A program made the position numbers and the translations under genes. Source: CAYFVR01 sp046541515 (GTDB lineage Bacteria; Desulfobacterota; Desulfobacteria; Desulfobacterales; Desulfococcaceae). Taken from it: DNA of 62,614 bases. Positions 33,839-43,081 of the stretch are shown here, piece by piece; the stretch's first letter is position 1, and the number at the start of each line of letters is the position of its first letter. The stretch spans positions 1 through 62,614 of the forward strand of contig JBKHDD010000010.1 of assembly GCA_046541515.1 (NCBI GenBank). Reading direction: 5' to 3'. The notes beneath the pieces were generated by a model that saw only the letters and a program-made list of their open reading frames with translations, was not told where the DNA came from and ran no database searches.

Positions 33839-36076
33839 TCACGCCGGAAATTCGATGACGAACATCGTCCCCCCGGCGTCGTGATCCTGAACCCGGATGG
33901 TGGCTTTGTGGTCGGCCAGGATGGAGTTTACGATGGTCAGCCCCAGCCCCATGCCGCTTTTTTTGGTGGAGAAATAAGGCTCGAAGAGCCGGGTCTTGTC
34001 GGCGTCCGGAATGCCGGGGCCGGTGTCCGCCACCCTCAGCCGCACCGCTTTCCGGTCGGGATGGTGGCGCAGCCGAAAGGTGATCTCGCCCCGGTGCCGC
34101 ATGGCGGTGACGGCGTTGTCCACCAGGTTGATCAGGGCCTGTTTGATCTGCCGACGGTCCAGATTGAGATGGGGAATGTCCCCGTCGGCTTCCACCGAGA
34201 AGCGGACATCCGGATGGCCCTCCCGGTAGAGGGCGATGGCCTCGTCGACGATGGGCGGCAGGGCGCAGGGCTTGGGATGGGCGGCCGGAAAGCGGGCGAA
34301 GGTGGAAAATTCGTTTACCAGGTTTCGGATCTGCTCCACCTGATCGATGATCATCTGGGTGCATTCCGTAAACACCGGTTCCGCCACCCGCTCGGCGTAT
34401 TTTCGCTGAAGCCGCTGCGCGGAAAGGGAGATGGGCGTCAGCGGGTTTTTGACCTCGTGGGCGATGCGGCGGGCCACCTCTCGCCAGGCGGCCATGCGCT
34501 GGGCCCGCTCCTGGTCGGTCAGATCGTCCAAAACCGCCACCACGCCCAGGTGCTGGCCCGCGTCGTCCTGGAGGGTGGTGGTGTGGACCATGAGGCTCCG
34601 GGGCCGTCCATTCACCGCGAGTCGCAACGGCGTGTCCACGGCGTGATCCCCGGCCGCCCGGGTCTGGCCCAGCACCTCCTCGGCCAAACGGAGATAATCG
34701 CCCCGGAGCAGCCGCCGGTAATGTTGGCCGCGAACCGCGTCGCCCCGGACCCCCAGCATCCGCTCCGCCGAAAGATTGAGGGTGGTGACGAATCCCCCGG
34801 CGTCCAGGGTGACCACCCCGGCGGAGACGCTGGTCAGCACGATTTCCATGTACCGCCGCCGCTTTTCGATTTCGGCGTTCTGTTCCCGGAGCATCCGGGC
34901 CGAAAGCACGAGCTGCTCGCGGTTGGCCCGCAGGTCCCGGGTCATCCGGTTGAAGGCGGTCACCAGGCTGCCGATTTCGTCGTCGCCCCCCGGCGGAATG
35001 GTGAAGCCCAGATCGCCTTCGGCCACCCGCCGGGTGCCTTCGGCCAGCTCGTGAATGGGGCCGCTGATGGACTTGGCGATATGAAACCCCAGCCAGACGG
35101 CGCAGAAAACCACCAGCAGGGCCACCACCGAGAGCACGACGTAGTAGGTGACCCGCACCGGTCGTTTCAGCATTTTGATCTGTCGATACTCTTCCACGCC
35201 TCGGGAGATCGCCGCCAGATCCTCGGAAAGGTCCGGCGGAATCAGAAAGGCCACCGCCACGAATCCCTGAAGGTCGGCCGGGGGACCGCCCAGGGGCACC
35301 GGGGCCAAGATCCGGTTCAGTTCGCCGAAGCCGGTGTCGGCGGTGACCACCCGCACCCGGTTTTCCCCGGCATCCCTTCGCAGGTTGCCGGGGGTGACCG
35401 GCTCCATGGTCAGCGCCTCCGGCTCCGGGGCCCTCCGCAACGCGATCCGCTCCGCCGCCGGCGAATAGGCTTCCACGCCCTGGAGGTTGAACTCTCGCCG
35501 AGATCGTTCCAGATAGTTCGCCAGCGACGATCGGTTGTCCGGCGCGAAGAGGTTCCGCCGTTCGGTCTCGGCCACAATCCGCTCCAGAAAAAAACGATGG
35601 CGGCCTTCCAGGTTCTCGTAGAGGCCCTGGCCCACCCGCAGCGATTTTTCCAGGGCCTGCTCGATGGGGGCGTTGAACCAGAATTCCAGACTGGTGTTGA
35701 TGAAGTTGAGCGAAAAGTAAAAAAGCACCGCCGTGGGCAGCAGGGTGAGTGCGATAAAGGCGATGACCAGCCGGGTGCGAAGTTGCGCCCCCATCACCTT
35801 TCGCCGCCGCTCGTAGAGCACCTTGACCAGGTTCCGGAAGACCAGAAAGATGAGCAGGATGAGCAGCAGCAGGTTGACGTTGATGAGGGTGAACATCAAC
35901 ACCGTGTTGGAGATGGGGAAGTCGGCCCCGAAATTGATCAGCCGGGTTTCGGCCCAGGTCAACAGGGCCATGGCGGCCACCACCGCTCCGATTAAACTCA
36001 GCTCCCGCCGCCGTCGCAGTCGTTCGGGAGGCAGGGTCCGCACCGGCTTGGGACGGTTTCGGCTTAAGCGGGCCAT
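33839..36076 (-). CDS. ntrY: NtrY-like membrane sensor histidine kinase
   Basis: A 745-aa kinase. Four N-terminal membrane helices (about 28-48, 55-82, 100-125, 285-310) are followed by HAMP (about 310-360), a PAS-like domain (about 380-490, VVTLDAGGFVTTLN), the H-box RIAHEVKNPLTPISLSAQRL and an ATPase domain with DNAVTAM and DTGPGIPDADKTRLFEPYFS. Complete for NtrY, which senses nitrogen, redox or envelope state depending on lineage. A 212-nt gap with no feature separates it from ntrX. Confidence 0.93.
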   Translation of the reverse strand: MARLSRNRPKPVRTLPPERLRRRRELSLIGAVVAAMALLTWAETRLINFGADFPISNTVLMFTLINVNLLLLILLIFLVFRNLVKVLYERRRKVMGAQLRTRLVIAFIALTLLPTAVLFYFSLNFINTSLEFWFNAPIEQALEKSLRVGQGLYENLEGRHRFFLERIVAETERRNLFAPDNRSSLANYLERSRREFNLQGVEAYSPAAERIALRRAPEPEALTMEPVTPGNLRRDAGENRVRVVTADTGFGELNRILAPVPLGGPPADLQGFVAVAFLIPPDLSEDLAAISRGVEEYRQIKMLKRPVRVTYYVVLSVVALLVVFCAVWLGFHIAKSISGPIHELAEGTRRVAEGDLGFTIPPGGDDEIGSLVTAFNRMTRDLRANREQLVLSARMLREQNAEIEKRRRYMEIVLTSVSAGVVTLDAGGFVTTLNLSAERMLGVRGDAVRGQHYRRLLRGDYLRLAEEVLGQTRAAGDHAVDTPLRLAVNGRPRSLMVHTTTLQDDAGQHLGVVAVLDDLTDQERAQRMAAWREVARRIAHEVKNPLTPISLSAQRLQRKYAERVAEPVFTECTQMIIDQVEQIRNLVNEFSTFARFPAAHPKPCALPPIVDEAIALYREGHPDVRFSVEADGDIPHLNLDRRQIKQALINLVDNAVTAMRHRGEITFRLRHHPDRKAVRLRVADTGPGIPDADKTRLFEPYFSTKKSGMGLGLTIVNSILADHKATIRVQDHDAGGTMFVIEFPA

Positions 36077-36107
36077 GGTTGGCGGCCTTTCCGGACGATC
36101 TGAAGAC

Positions 36108-36686
36108 TCATTCGTAGACGAACTCGATCTGGTGCCAATCGGTTTCGAAGGCCCAGAGCGACGCCATGATGAGGAGGTGGTGGAGGTAAAACGGGAGAGT
36201 GATTTTGCTCAACTTCGCCTTGGCCCGCAACACGTAGCGTCGCCCCTTCTTGAGCTGGTCCAAGGGAATCAGGGAAAATCCGTCGATTTCCGACATCAGG
36301 CGTTGGGCCTCCTCGTAGGAGGAGACGAACAGCTCCCCCTCGGTTTCGGCCCATGATCGCTCGACGGCGAAAACCCGGCGAAGGCTGTTGTACTTCACGG
36401 TGTGGGTGAGGGCGACGTCGGCCACGGTGCGGTCGACCCAGAGCGCGCGGGTTTCGGTGAGGGTGATGAAGAAGGAGAAGCTGGTGGGCACGCCGCTGAA
36501 GACCGCTTCCTGCATCTTGGGGGAAAAGGCGTCCCGGACGGTCAGCGACACGCGCAGGTCGGTTGGGCTGTTGGTGATCGAGATGTCCGACAGCCGCGCC
36601 CCCCGCACCGCCCCGGCGGGCGGGGGCGCGAGAAGGAACGCCGTGAGAACGCAAGCGAGGATGATGCGGATGCGGGAGCGCCCCAT
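36108..36686 (-). CDS. DUF4390 secreted protein
   Basis: A 192-aa protein starting with a signal peptide (RIRIILACVLTAFLLAPPPAGA), then a beta-rich domain (SDISITNSPTDLRVSLTVRDAF...) and a hydrophobic C-terminal patch near residues 165-185. DUF4390 genes usually precede ntrYX in this phylum, as here, which suggests an envelope role in the same signalling pathway. No mechanism is known. The ATG chosen directly precedes the signal peptide. Confidence 0.8.
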   Translation of the reverse strand: MGRSRIRIILACVLTAFLLAPPPAGAVRGARLSDISITNSPTDLRVSLTVRDAFSPKMQEAVFSGVPTSFSFFITLTETRALWVDRTVADVALTHTVKYNSLRRVFAVERSWAETEGELFVSSYEEAQRLMSEIDGFSLIPLDQLKKGRRYVLRAKAKLSKITLPFYLHHLLIMASLWAFETDWHQIEFVYE

Positions 36687-36708
36687 GTCCACCGTTGAGC
36701 GGGCCGGA

Positions 36709-37614
36709 TCAGACGGCCAGCGCCTCCGCCGAACGATTTTGGCGGTCGCGAAGGTCGTGGAGGGTCTGGGTTTCCCAGGCGGCGGTGTTTTCCACAAACG
36801 CCTTTAAAAAGGCGTGATTGAAGGCGTGGCCCGACCGGCGGGAGACCAGATGGCCCAGGATCGGCAGCCCCAGCAGAGAGATGTCGCCGATGCAGTCCAG
36901 CACCTTGTGCCGGACGAATTCGTCGGGGAAGCGGAGGCCGTCGGGGTTGAGCGCGCCGTCCGGGCCCACCACCACGGCGTTGTCCAGGGAGCCGCCCCGG
37001 CCCAGGCCGAATTGCTTCATCATTTCCACTTCGTGAAGAAAACCGAAAGTGCGGGCGGGCGCGATCTCGTCCCGGAACCGGTCGGCGGTGACGGTGGCGG
37101 TGTAGGACTGATGGCCGATGAGGGGATGGGAGAAATCGATGGAAGCGGTGATTTTGGGCACGGGAGAGGGATGGATGGAGACGGCTTTGTCGCCCTCGGC
37201 GAGGGTGATCGGCTTTTTGACCACGAACACGCACTTGGGACCGCCCTGCTTACGGATTCCGGCCGCTTCCAGCAGGGTCACGAAGGGGGCCGCGCTGCCG
37301 TCCATGATGGGCAACTCGAAATTGTCGATCTCCACCCGCGCGTTGTCGATCTCCAAGGCGGCCAGGGCGGCCATGAGATGTTCCACCGTGGAGACGATGC
37401 AGCCTTCGACGCCCAGCACCGTGGCGTTGCTGGTGTCCACCACGTTGGCGAACACCGCGGGAACCGTGGGTCGGGCCGGCAGGTCCGTCCGAACGAACTG
37501 TATCCCGTGGTTGACGGGCGCGGGCAGCACCCGCAGATGGACGGTTCGTCCCGAGTGAACCCCGATTCCGGCGCACGAAGCGGCCCGGGCAAGGGTGCGT
37601 TGCTGGAATTGCAT
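36709..37614 (-). CDS. lpxC: UDP-3-O-acyl-N-acetylglucosamine deacetylase
   Basis: A 301-aa zinc enzyme carrying out the committed step of lipid A synthesis. Motifs: GIGVHSGRTVHL, the zinc histidine in IVSTVEHLMAALAAL, RTFGFLHEVE, and the second ligand pair in RHKVLDCIGD. The MQFQQRTLARAA start has GGAAG upstream; a 22-codon in-frame extension is not part of the family. It heads the run down to coaD and joins the other lipid A genes in this window. Confidence 0.95.
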   Translation of the reverse strand: MQFQQRTLARAASCAGIGVHSGRTVHLRVLPAPVNHGIQFVRTDLPARPTVPAVFANVVDTSNATVLGVEGCIVSTVEHLMAALAALEIDNARVEIDNFELPIMDGSAAPFVTLLEAAGIRKQGGPKCVFVVKKPITLAEGDKAVSIHPSPVPKITASIDFSHPLIGHQSYTATVTADRFRDEIAPARTFGFLHEVEMMKQFGLGRGGSLDNAVVVGPDGALNPDGLRFPDEFVRHKVLDCIGDISLLGLPILGHLVSRRSGHAFNHAFLKAFVENTAAWETQTLHDLRDRQNRSAEALAV

Positions 37615-37806
37615 AAGGCGATTGACTTCCTTTCCGGATGAAGAGGGAGACTCCGTAAGAGCGGAACCCCAGCCGCTCATCCCTCCGAAAAACCCGAGCC
37701 TAACGCCACCCGGGGGAATGGTTCATTCATTGCGACCGGCACCCCGAAGTTGAAGGGCCTTCATGGGGCCGATTCCCAATCGGTCGCGGGTGGGGCTTTC
37801 AGAAAG

Positions 37807-38235
37807 CTACATCAGGATTTCAATCCCGCGCTTCTGGCACACATCCGAGAAGTCGGCAAGGTTGAAGGTAGCCGGCGAAGTAATTTTAACGTTTCGATCT
37901 TCCAGTATAAGCCGAAGCAGGCAATCCACCAGGCTGAGGGGCCGATGTTTCCGGAACACGGATTCAAAGCGCATTTCCAACGCCGTTTCCCGGTATGGTC
38001 CGTCGTCCGGCAGGGAAATGGACGGACGTTTCAAGAAGCCTTTAAAATCGAGATTCCGAACCAAACGCGGGCGTCTCATGATTTTGGTCCGCAATGTTTC
38101 GCAAAGCGTCGGCCACGACGGAATCAAATGAAAGATTTCAAAATATTCGCTGATCTTTTCGGCCTGTTTTCGATGTTGGTCTTTTCGGTCAAACAGTGCG
38201 AGCCAGACGCCCGTATCGATCAGGACATACTCCAT
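37807..38235 (-). CDS. PIN-domain protein (putative toxin)
   Basis: A 142-aa PIN-like nuclease. MEYVLIDTGVWLALFDRKD gives the first acidic residue, PTLCETL the second and SLVDCLLRLILEDRN the third, with TFNLADFSDVC at the end. PIN toxins cleave RNA. It starts 3 nt after a 109-aa gene of unknown family that would be the natural antitoxin candidate. No AbrB, RHH or Phd domain is present in the partner. Confidence 0.75.
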   Translation of the reverse strand: MEYVLIDTGVWLALFDRKDQHRKQAEKISEYFEIFHLIPSWPTLCETLRTKIMRRPRLVRNLDFKGFLKRPSISLPDDGPYRETALEMRFESVFRKHRPLSLVDCLLRLILEDRNVKITSPATFNLADFSDVCQKRGIEILM

Positions 38236-38237
38236 TT

Positions 38238-38567
38238 TTAAATTTCAACGTCTTCCAAGACTTCCTCTTCGCCGACGGCGTATCCGGTCCAAGGAGCGGC
38301 TTTTCGGTTTCCGAAAATAAACCGGCCCTTCATTTTGCCGGTCGGGGCATCCCGCCAGATAACGTACATTCTTGTTTTTCGAGTCACTTCCACGGCCCGC
38401 TGAAGATCCTGCTGAAGGGCGGAAATCGGTTGGCCTGTGAATTCATCGTGGACCAGGGCCAGGCTGTCGCCGCATTCCAATGCGCCATGCTCGTCCAGCC
38501 AGGCGTACATCCCCTCGTAATCCCCCCGAACTCCCAAATCGTAGGATATCCAAATGGCCTGTTTCAT
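38238..38567 (-). CDS. Unrecognised 109-aa partner of the PIN-domain gene
   Basis: I do not recognise this protein. It begins MKQAIWISYDLGVRGDYEGMY, is fairly acidic in its C terminus (GEEEVLEDVEI) and is predicted mixed alpha/beta, with YVIWRDAPTGKMKGRFIFGN in the second half. There is no DNA-binding motif of a known antitoxin class. GGAAC lies upstream of the ATG. The frame stays open another 82 codons upstream without recognisable sequence, so the shorter start was chosen. It is immediately followed by the PIN gene. Confidence 0.6.
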   Translation of the reverse strand: MKQAIWISYDLGVRGDYEGMYAWLDEHGALECGDSLALVHDEFTGQPISALQQDLQRAVEVTRKTRMYVIWRDAPTGKMKGRFIFGNRKAAPWTGYAVGEEEVLEDVEI

Positions 38568-38962
38568 GGGGCGTTCCGGTCCTTTCAACACGCTTTCAAA
38601 ATCTTTGGGGGTCGAGGCCAAGGGTTGGCATTGGAAAATTTTTCTCTCCCCCAAACAAAAAGCTTCGGCCAAGTTTTTCCCCAGGGCCGAATCAACGACT
38701 TGAAACCTAATCCGTTTTTGGCGTTCAGCAAGGGGAAGGCGGGAAACCAACGCCAATGGCGAAACATTTTGGTGAAGATTCGTCGATTCTTTGCCCGCCT
38801 TCGTCAAAACCAATATGTTTCACCTCATATCTCATTTTTGTGGCGGTTTGCAACCGTCTTCGGCAATTTTTCAAGGGCAAACCGGGGGGAAAAGGTTTGC
38901 GAAAGGCGGGCGGGTCCGTTATGATTTCCCCTTTCCCCGTGTTCTTCCAAGGAGGTTTTCCC
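38568..38962. other. 395-nt gap with no recognised feature
   Basis: Lies between the divergent PIN-partner gene and yifB. I see no convincing gene, RNA or terminator. It must hold the promoters for both directions. The AAGGAGG site of yifB is at its right end. Confidence 0.5.
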
Positions 38963-40498
38963 GTGCTGGCCAAGGTTTTGAGCAGCGCCGTGATCGGCAT
39001 TGACGCGTATCTGGTGGAGGTGGAGGTGGACCTGTCGCCGGGCCTGCCCTATTTTACCACGGTGGGCCTGCCGGAGGCGGCGGTGAAGGAGAGCAAGGAA
39101 CGGGTCAAGACCGCCATCGGCAATTCCGGCTTTCCTTTCCCCGACGACCGGATCACGGTGAACCTGGCCCCGGCGGACATAAAAAAAGAAGGTACCGGAT
39201 TCGATCTTCCGATGGCGCTGGGCATTCTGGCGGCGTTGGGCATCGTGGAACGCAAGGCGCTGGACCGCCATCTGGTTCTGGGGGAGCTGTCTCTGGACGG
39301 TCGGGTGAAGCCGGTGCGCGGCGCGTTGCCCATGGCCCTGGCGGCCCGCAAGGCCGGATACGAGGGGATTCTGATTCCCGTGGAAAACAGCCGGGAAGCA
39401 TCGGTGGTGGGGGGCGTTGACGTGTTGCCGGTGGAGACCCTGGTGCAGGCGGTGGATTTTTTCCGGGGGCTGGGCCGGATCGCGCCGGTGACGGCCGACA
39501 TCGACGCGCTCTTCGCCGGGGAAGAAACGGATATCGCCGATTTCGCCGAAGTGATGGGGCAGGAGCACGTCAAACGGGCCCTGGAGGTGGCGGCGGCCGG
39601 AGGCCACAACCTGATTATGATCGGTCCGCCCGGCTCCGGCAAGACCATGCTGGCCCGGCGGATTCCCACTGTTCTGCCCCCGCTGACTTTCGACGAGGCC
39701 ATCGAAACCACGAAGATTTTCAGCGTGGTCGGGTTGCTGGAAGCCAATCAGGCCCTGGTGACCCGCCGGCCGTTCCGGTCGCCCCACCATACCATTTCCG
39801 ACGCCGGGCTGATCGGGGGCGGGCACATTCCCCGGCCGGGCGAGGTGAGCTTGGCCCACAACGGCGTGCTGTTTTTGGACGAGTTGCCGGAGTTCAAGAA
39901 AAACGTTCTGGAGGTGCTGCGGCAGCCGCTGGAGGATCAGCGGGTGACCATTTCCCGGGCCACCACGACGCTGACCTATCCCTCCAGCTTCATGCTCATC
40001 GCCGCCATGAACCCCTGCCCCTGCGGCTATTTCTCCGACCCCAAACACGAATGCCAATGCACCGCGCCCCAGATTCAACGATACCGATCCCGGATTTCCG
40101 GCCCGTTGCTGGATCGGATCGACATCCATGTGGAGGTGCCGGCCGTCCCCTACAAGGAGCTGATGGGCAAGACGGCCACGGAATCCTCCGCCGCGATTCG
40201 GGAACGGGTGGCGACGGCCCGGCGCGTCCAGACCCGTCGGTTCCGCAATGGCCGGATTCACTGCAACGCGCAGATGGGCAACCGTCACATCAAGGTCCAC
40301 TGCGAGCTGGACGAGGCCGGGCTGAACCTGCTGGAGACGGCGGTGGACCGGCTGGGCCTTTCCGCCCGGGCCTACAACCGGATTCTCAAAATCGCCCGCA
40401 CCATCGCCGATCTGGCGGGGTCGGAGCGGGTAGGGGTGGCCCATCTCTCCGAGGCGGTGCAGTACCGGAGTCTGGATCGGGGGCGGGGGCTGTTGTGA
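38963..40498 (+). CDS. YifB/ComM-family Mg-chelatase-like AAA+ ATPase
   Basis: A 511-aa protein. The N-terminal Lon-protease-like fold spans about 1-165 (VGLPEAAVKESKERVKTAI). AAA+ core: Walker A GPPGSGKTMLARRIP, Walker B LFLDELPEF and AAMNPCPCGY. The C-terminal Mg-chelatase helical domain ends YRSLDRGRG. ComM homologues are branch-migration helicases helping integrate foreign DNA. The start is GTG, 6 nt after AAGGAGG; an upstream in-frame ATG lacks such a site. Confidence 0.92.
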   Translation: MLAKVLSSAVIGIDAYLVEVEVDLSPGLPYFTTVGLPEAAVKESKERVKTAIGNSGFPFPDDRITVNLAPADIKKEGTGFDLPMALGILAALGIVERKALDRHLVLGELSLDGRVKPVRGALPMALAARKAGYEGILIPVENSREASVVGGVDVLPVETLVQAVDFFRGLGRIAPVTADIDALFAGEETDIADFAEVMGQEHVKRALEVAAAGGHNLIMIGPPGSGKTMLARRIPTVLPPLTFDEAIETTKIFSVVGLLEANQALVTRRPFRSPHHTISDAGLIGGGHIPRPGEVSLAHNGVLFLDELPEFKKNVLEVLRQPLEDQRVTISRATTTLTYPSSFMLIAAMNPCPCGYFSDPKHECQCTAPQIQRYRSRISGPLLDRIDIHVEVPAVPYKELMGKTATESSAAIRERVATARRVQTRRFRNGRIHCNAQMGNRHIKVHCELDEAGLNLLETAVDRLGLSARAYNRILKIARTIADLAGSERVGVAHLSEAVQYRSLDRGRGLL

Positions 40499-40514
40499 CG
40501 CCGAAGGAGGCGAT

Positions 40515-41027
40515 ATGAAACGTTGGCGATTACTCATTTTCCCGGGAATTGGGCTGTTTCTGTTTTTTGGCGCATTTTCCGGGGCCGATCCCATGGAACG
40601 GCTGCGCGAACTGACCGGCGATCTTCATCAAAACGAACGCTATTTGGCGGAAATCCGCGCCGGGTTGAACGAGGCGGCCACGGCCGGGTTGTTCATCCTG
40701 GACGACGAGCAGCTCAACGCGACGCAACGGTCGGCCATTTTCGTGGACACGGCCCGCCTGATCTGTCGCCGCCAGCGGGAGTTGTTCGCGGTGACGCCCT
40801 ACATCCGCGAGGACGCGCAATCGGATTTCTTCACCCTGCGCCACCGGGACCTGGAAGACGCCATCTTCGAATCCGAGGAGCTGGTCAAGGCGCTGAAACT
40901 CTACGCCCGGATGATCCGGCAGCCGGAAATCCAGGAGGTGGCCTTGGAAGGCGCGGGGGCCGTCTCCGCGAACATCCGGCTGTTTGAGATGATGCGGGAT
41001 GGGGTTGAGCCCTTGACGAATCGATGA
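40515..41027 (+). CDS. Secreted protein of unknown function
   Basis: A 170-aa protein not recognised. A signal peptide (MKRWRLLIFPGIGLFLFFGAFSGA) is followed by an all-helical, acidic mature part with possible coiled coil (MERLRELTGDLHQNERYLAEI...). An AAGGAGG-like site precedes the ATG. It lies 16 nt after yifB, so they may share a transcript ending at the hairpin near 41140. Confidence 0.65.
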   Translation: MKRWRLLIFPGIGLFLFFGAFSGADPMERLRELTGDLHQNERYLAEIRAGLNEAATAGLFILDDEQLNATQRSAIFVDTARLICRRQRELFAVTPYIREDAQSDFFTLRHRDLEDAIFESEELVKALKLYARMIRQPEIQEVALEGAGAVSANIRLFEMMRDGVEPLTNR

Positions 41028-41130
41028 TGGGGGGAAGGTGGGAGTCGGAAGCCGGGAGGTTGGGCGATTTGCGAGAATCAAAGCTCCATCCGGACAGCGC
41101 CCCGGAGGATAAAGCCTTCGGCTGACACCG

Positions 41131-41165
41131 AAAAAGCCCGCCAAAGCGGGCTCCCCATTTCTTTT
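41131..41165 (+). terminator. Rho-independent terminator
   Basis: AGCCCGC (41135-41141) and GCGGGCT (41146-41152) form a perfect 7-bp stem with a CAAA loop. A T-rich tract follows on the plus side and an A5 run precedes it, so it could work in both directions. It ends the yifB/secreted-protein transcript. Confidence 0.7.
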
Positions 41166-41280
41166 CAATTCCATGGAGGCGAGCGCCCTTTGGGGCGCTT
41201 TTCAGGGATGAGCCTGGGGATTCATCTCTTGGCGTGGCAGCGAGAACGGTATCTTTTTCCACGCAAAACGCCTTGATTCC

Positions 41281-41318
41281 GGCTTCTGAATTCTGGCTTC
41301 TATCTTCTGAATTTTGAT
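41281..41318. repeat. Degenerate 14-nt tandem repeat
   Basis: GGCTTCTGAATTCT (41281-41294) is followed by GGCTTCTATCTTCT (41295-41308) and a partial third copy, GAATTTTG. It lies just before the Cys-cluster gene, in a 307-nt gap that also holds the terminator at 41135-41152. Confidence 0.4.
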
Positions 41319-41334
41319 TTTGGGGGAATTGCAA

Positions 41335-41895
41335 ATGGCAACGGCGTTGGAAGTTGAAAGAGTGAAAAGCGGAAACCGGGAAAGCGCCACGCCATTCCGG
41401 CCGCCGTGGTCTTCCCCGGCGGAATGGCGGGAGATCAACGCCGCGTTCGCCTATTTGAGGGATCGGTTGGGCCATGCGCTGGACCCGGCCCGGGAGGAAG
41501 CCCTGCGGATAGAGCGAGGGCTGAATTCGCTGTCTCCGCTGATGGACGACCTTTGCGCGCCGACCTGTCCGGACTGTTCCGATCCCTGTTGCCGGGTGGC
41601 CACGCTTTGGTACAATTTCGACGATCTGCTGTTTCTGCACCTGCGCGCCATTTCCCCGCCGGACGGCCAGCCCATGACGGGCATCGGGCAGACTTGCCGG
41701 TTTCTGGGGCCGGTGGGGTGTCGTCTGCACCGGCTGCAACGCCCCTGGATTTGCACCTGGTACATCTGCCCGCCCCAAACCCGCCTGCTGCGCCTCCGAG
41801 GGCGCGCCCTTCCGCGCCGCGTGGACGAGGTCGTCGCCGAAATCAAAGCCGCCCGCGCCGCCATGGAGGCGGCCTTTCTTCGGGCTGCGGACTGA
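41335..41895 (+). CDS. YkgJ-type cysteine-cluster protein
   Basis: A 186-aa protein with eight to nine cysteines in a YkgJ-like pattern: CAPTCPDCSDPCC (residues ~72-84), then CRFLGPVGCRLHRLQRPWICTWYICP. Such clusters bind zinc or an iron-sulfur centre. The function of the family is unclear. The ATG at MATALEVER is preceded by GGGGGAA. The flanking sequence is helical and basic at the C terminus. Confidence 0.7.
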   Translation: MATALEVERVKSGNRESATPFRPPWSSPAEWREINAAFAYLRDRLGHALDPAREEALRIERGLNSLSPLMDDLCAPTCPDCSDPCCRVATLWYNFDDLLFLHLRAISPPDGQPMTGIGQTCRFLGPVGCRLHRLQRPWICTWYICPPQTRLLRLRGRALPRRVDEVVAEIKAARAAMEAAFLRAAD

Positions 41896-42005
41896 AGGCG
41901 GCCGGAATTTACGCCGCTTTTGTCGAGGGGCTCAATTTCGATGCCGTTCATTTTGGCGCACGCGATGCGCCACATCCTTTTTTCGTCCAACGAACGGCGT
42001 TGCCG

Positions 42006-42551
42006 CTACTCTTCTTCCGGAATTGGAAAATGGCCCGTTTCCGCCATTTGCCAAAGGCCGACGCCGTAAACCAGTCCCAGAACGCTGTATGCCGCAAGGG
42101 TGACCGGCAGGCTCCAGCGGGCGCCGGAAAAGCCGATGGCCGTTCCGGAAAGGGCGCAGAAGATGGCGGAAATGGGGATGAAAATGAAGCTCCCCGGCCA
42201 GACCCGGCCGACCGTCGGCGTCTGTTTTTTGGCCCACCGGAGCAGGTTGCCGAATATCTGGACGAAAACGCCCGGAAACCGGTCGCCCAGCCATAGCCCC
42301 ATGCCCAGAAGGAAACAGGCGGGCGGTGTGAGGGCGCTCAACGCGACGGCGAAACGGGTTTCGGGGGCCATGGCGCCGCCCATCCATCCCGCGAAGACCG
42401 CGCCGCCGATCAGCATTCCAAAAAAACCGAACGCCGGAATGAAGGGGTTTTGTTCGGCCAGGGCCGCGCGGGGGAGTTCTTCCATTTTCGCCAAGGGATA
42501 TTCCGTTTCCTTCTGTTCGTCTTGTTCGTCTTCCATTTGCTCGTTGTCCAT
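42006..42551 (-). CDS. Membrane protein of unknown function
   Basis: A 181-aa protein not recognised. An acidic N terminus (MDNEQMEDEQDEQKE) precedes four hydrophobic segments: about 40-62 (FGFFGMLIGGAVFAGWMGG), 68-90, 118-142 and 150-170. The acidic tail would face the cytoplasm. The ATG was chosen over an upstream TTG. No link to its neighbours is evident. Confidence 0.65.
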   Translation of the reverse strand: MDNEQMEDEQDEQKETEYPLAKMEELPRAALAEQNPFIPAFGFFGMLIGGAVFAGWMGGAMAPETRFAVALSALTPPACFLLGMGLWLGDRFPGVFVQIFGNLLRWAKKQTPTVGRVWPGSFIFIPISAIFCALSGTAIGFSGARWSLPVTLAAYSVLGLVYGVGLWQMAETGHFPIPEEE

Positions 42552-42649
42552 CGGGATTCCATCCAATTGAAGAAGAAGTGTACGGGTGGATGTTGCGATT
42601 CAAAAAGCCGCCCCGGTGGGAATTTTCGCGCATTTCCGGAGCGGAAAAA

Positions 42650-43081
42650 TCAGTGCCTTTTTCTGTTTGGAATTGCCGCCGCGACGCCATGGTTGGAAAA
42701 TTCGAGCAGGTCGTCCAAATGCACCTCGACGACCTCGATCATCCATTCGATATCCAATTCCTGGCATTGATGGACCAGGACATTCCGGAAGCCGACCATT
42801 TTTTCCGGACGCCCGGACGGGTCGCGGGGAAGGATGTCCTTTTCCGCCAGAAATTGAAAGCTTTCGCGGCTTTCCTTGGGAATTCCCGGTTTCCGAATTT
42901 TGATCCGGTGGTTGGCCAGGTCGATGCATTGTTGGCAGGCCCGTTGCCAATTCAGGGCGATGGCGTCCCGTCGGAGAAAATCGTGTTGAAGGGGCACATC
43001 CCCCGGCAGATTGCAGTAGGCGCGAATCTGCTGGACGCACCGTTCGATGCTTTCCTTTTTGTTCAGAACGACATCACTCAC
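42650..43081 (-). CDS. hepT: HepT-like toxin with altered catalytic motif
   Basis: A 143-aa HEPN-type RNase toxin (DUF86). It starts at GTG (MSDVVLNKKESIERCVQQIRAYC) and shows the family helices. The R-x4-H-x-Y motif reads RNVLVHQC: a cysteine (codon TGC) replaces the tyrosine. In studied MntA-HepT pairs that tyrosine is the residue adenylylated by MntA. The nucleotidyltransferase partner upstream is frameshifted, so the module looks dead. The same frame continues upstream without a stop into MntA-like sequence. Confidence 0.75.
   Translation of the reverse strand: MSDVVLNKKESIERCVQQIRAYCNLPGDVPLQHDFLRRDAIALNWQRACQQCIDLANHRIKIRKPGIPKESRESFQFLAEKDILPRDPSGRPEKMVGFRNVLVHQCQELDIEWMIEVVEVHLDDLLEFSNHGVAAAIPNRKRH

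Noticed and set aside
38568..38813. Upstream extension of the 109-aa PIN partner to 191 aa
   Set aside because: The extra 82 codons look unstructured, and a ribosome-site-like sequence precedes the shorter start.
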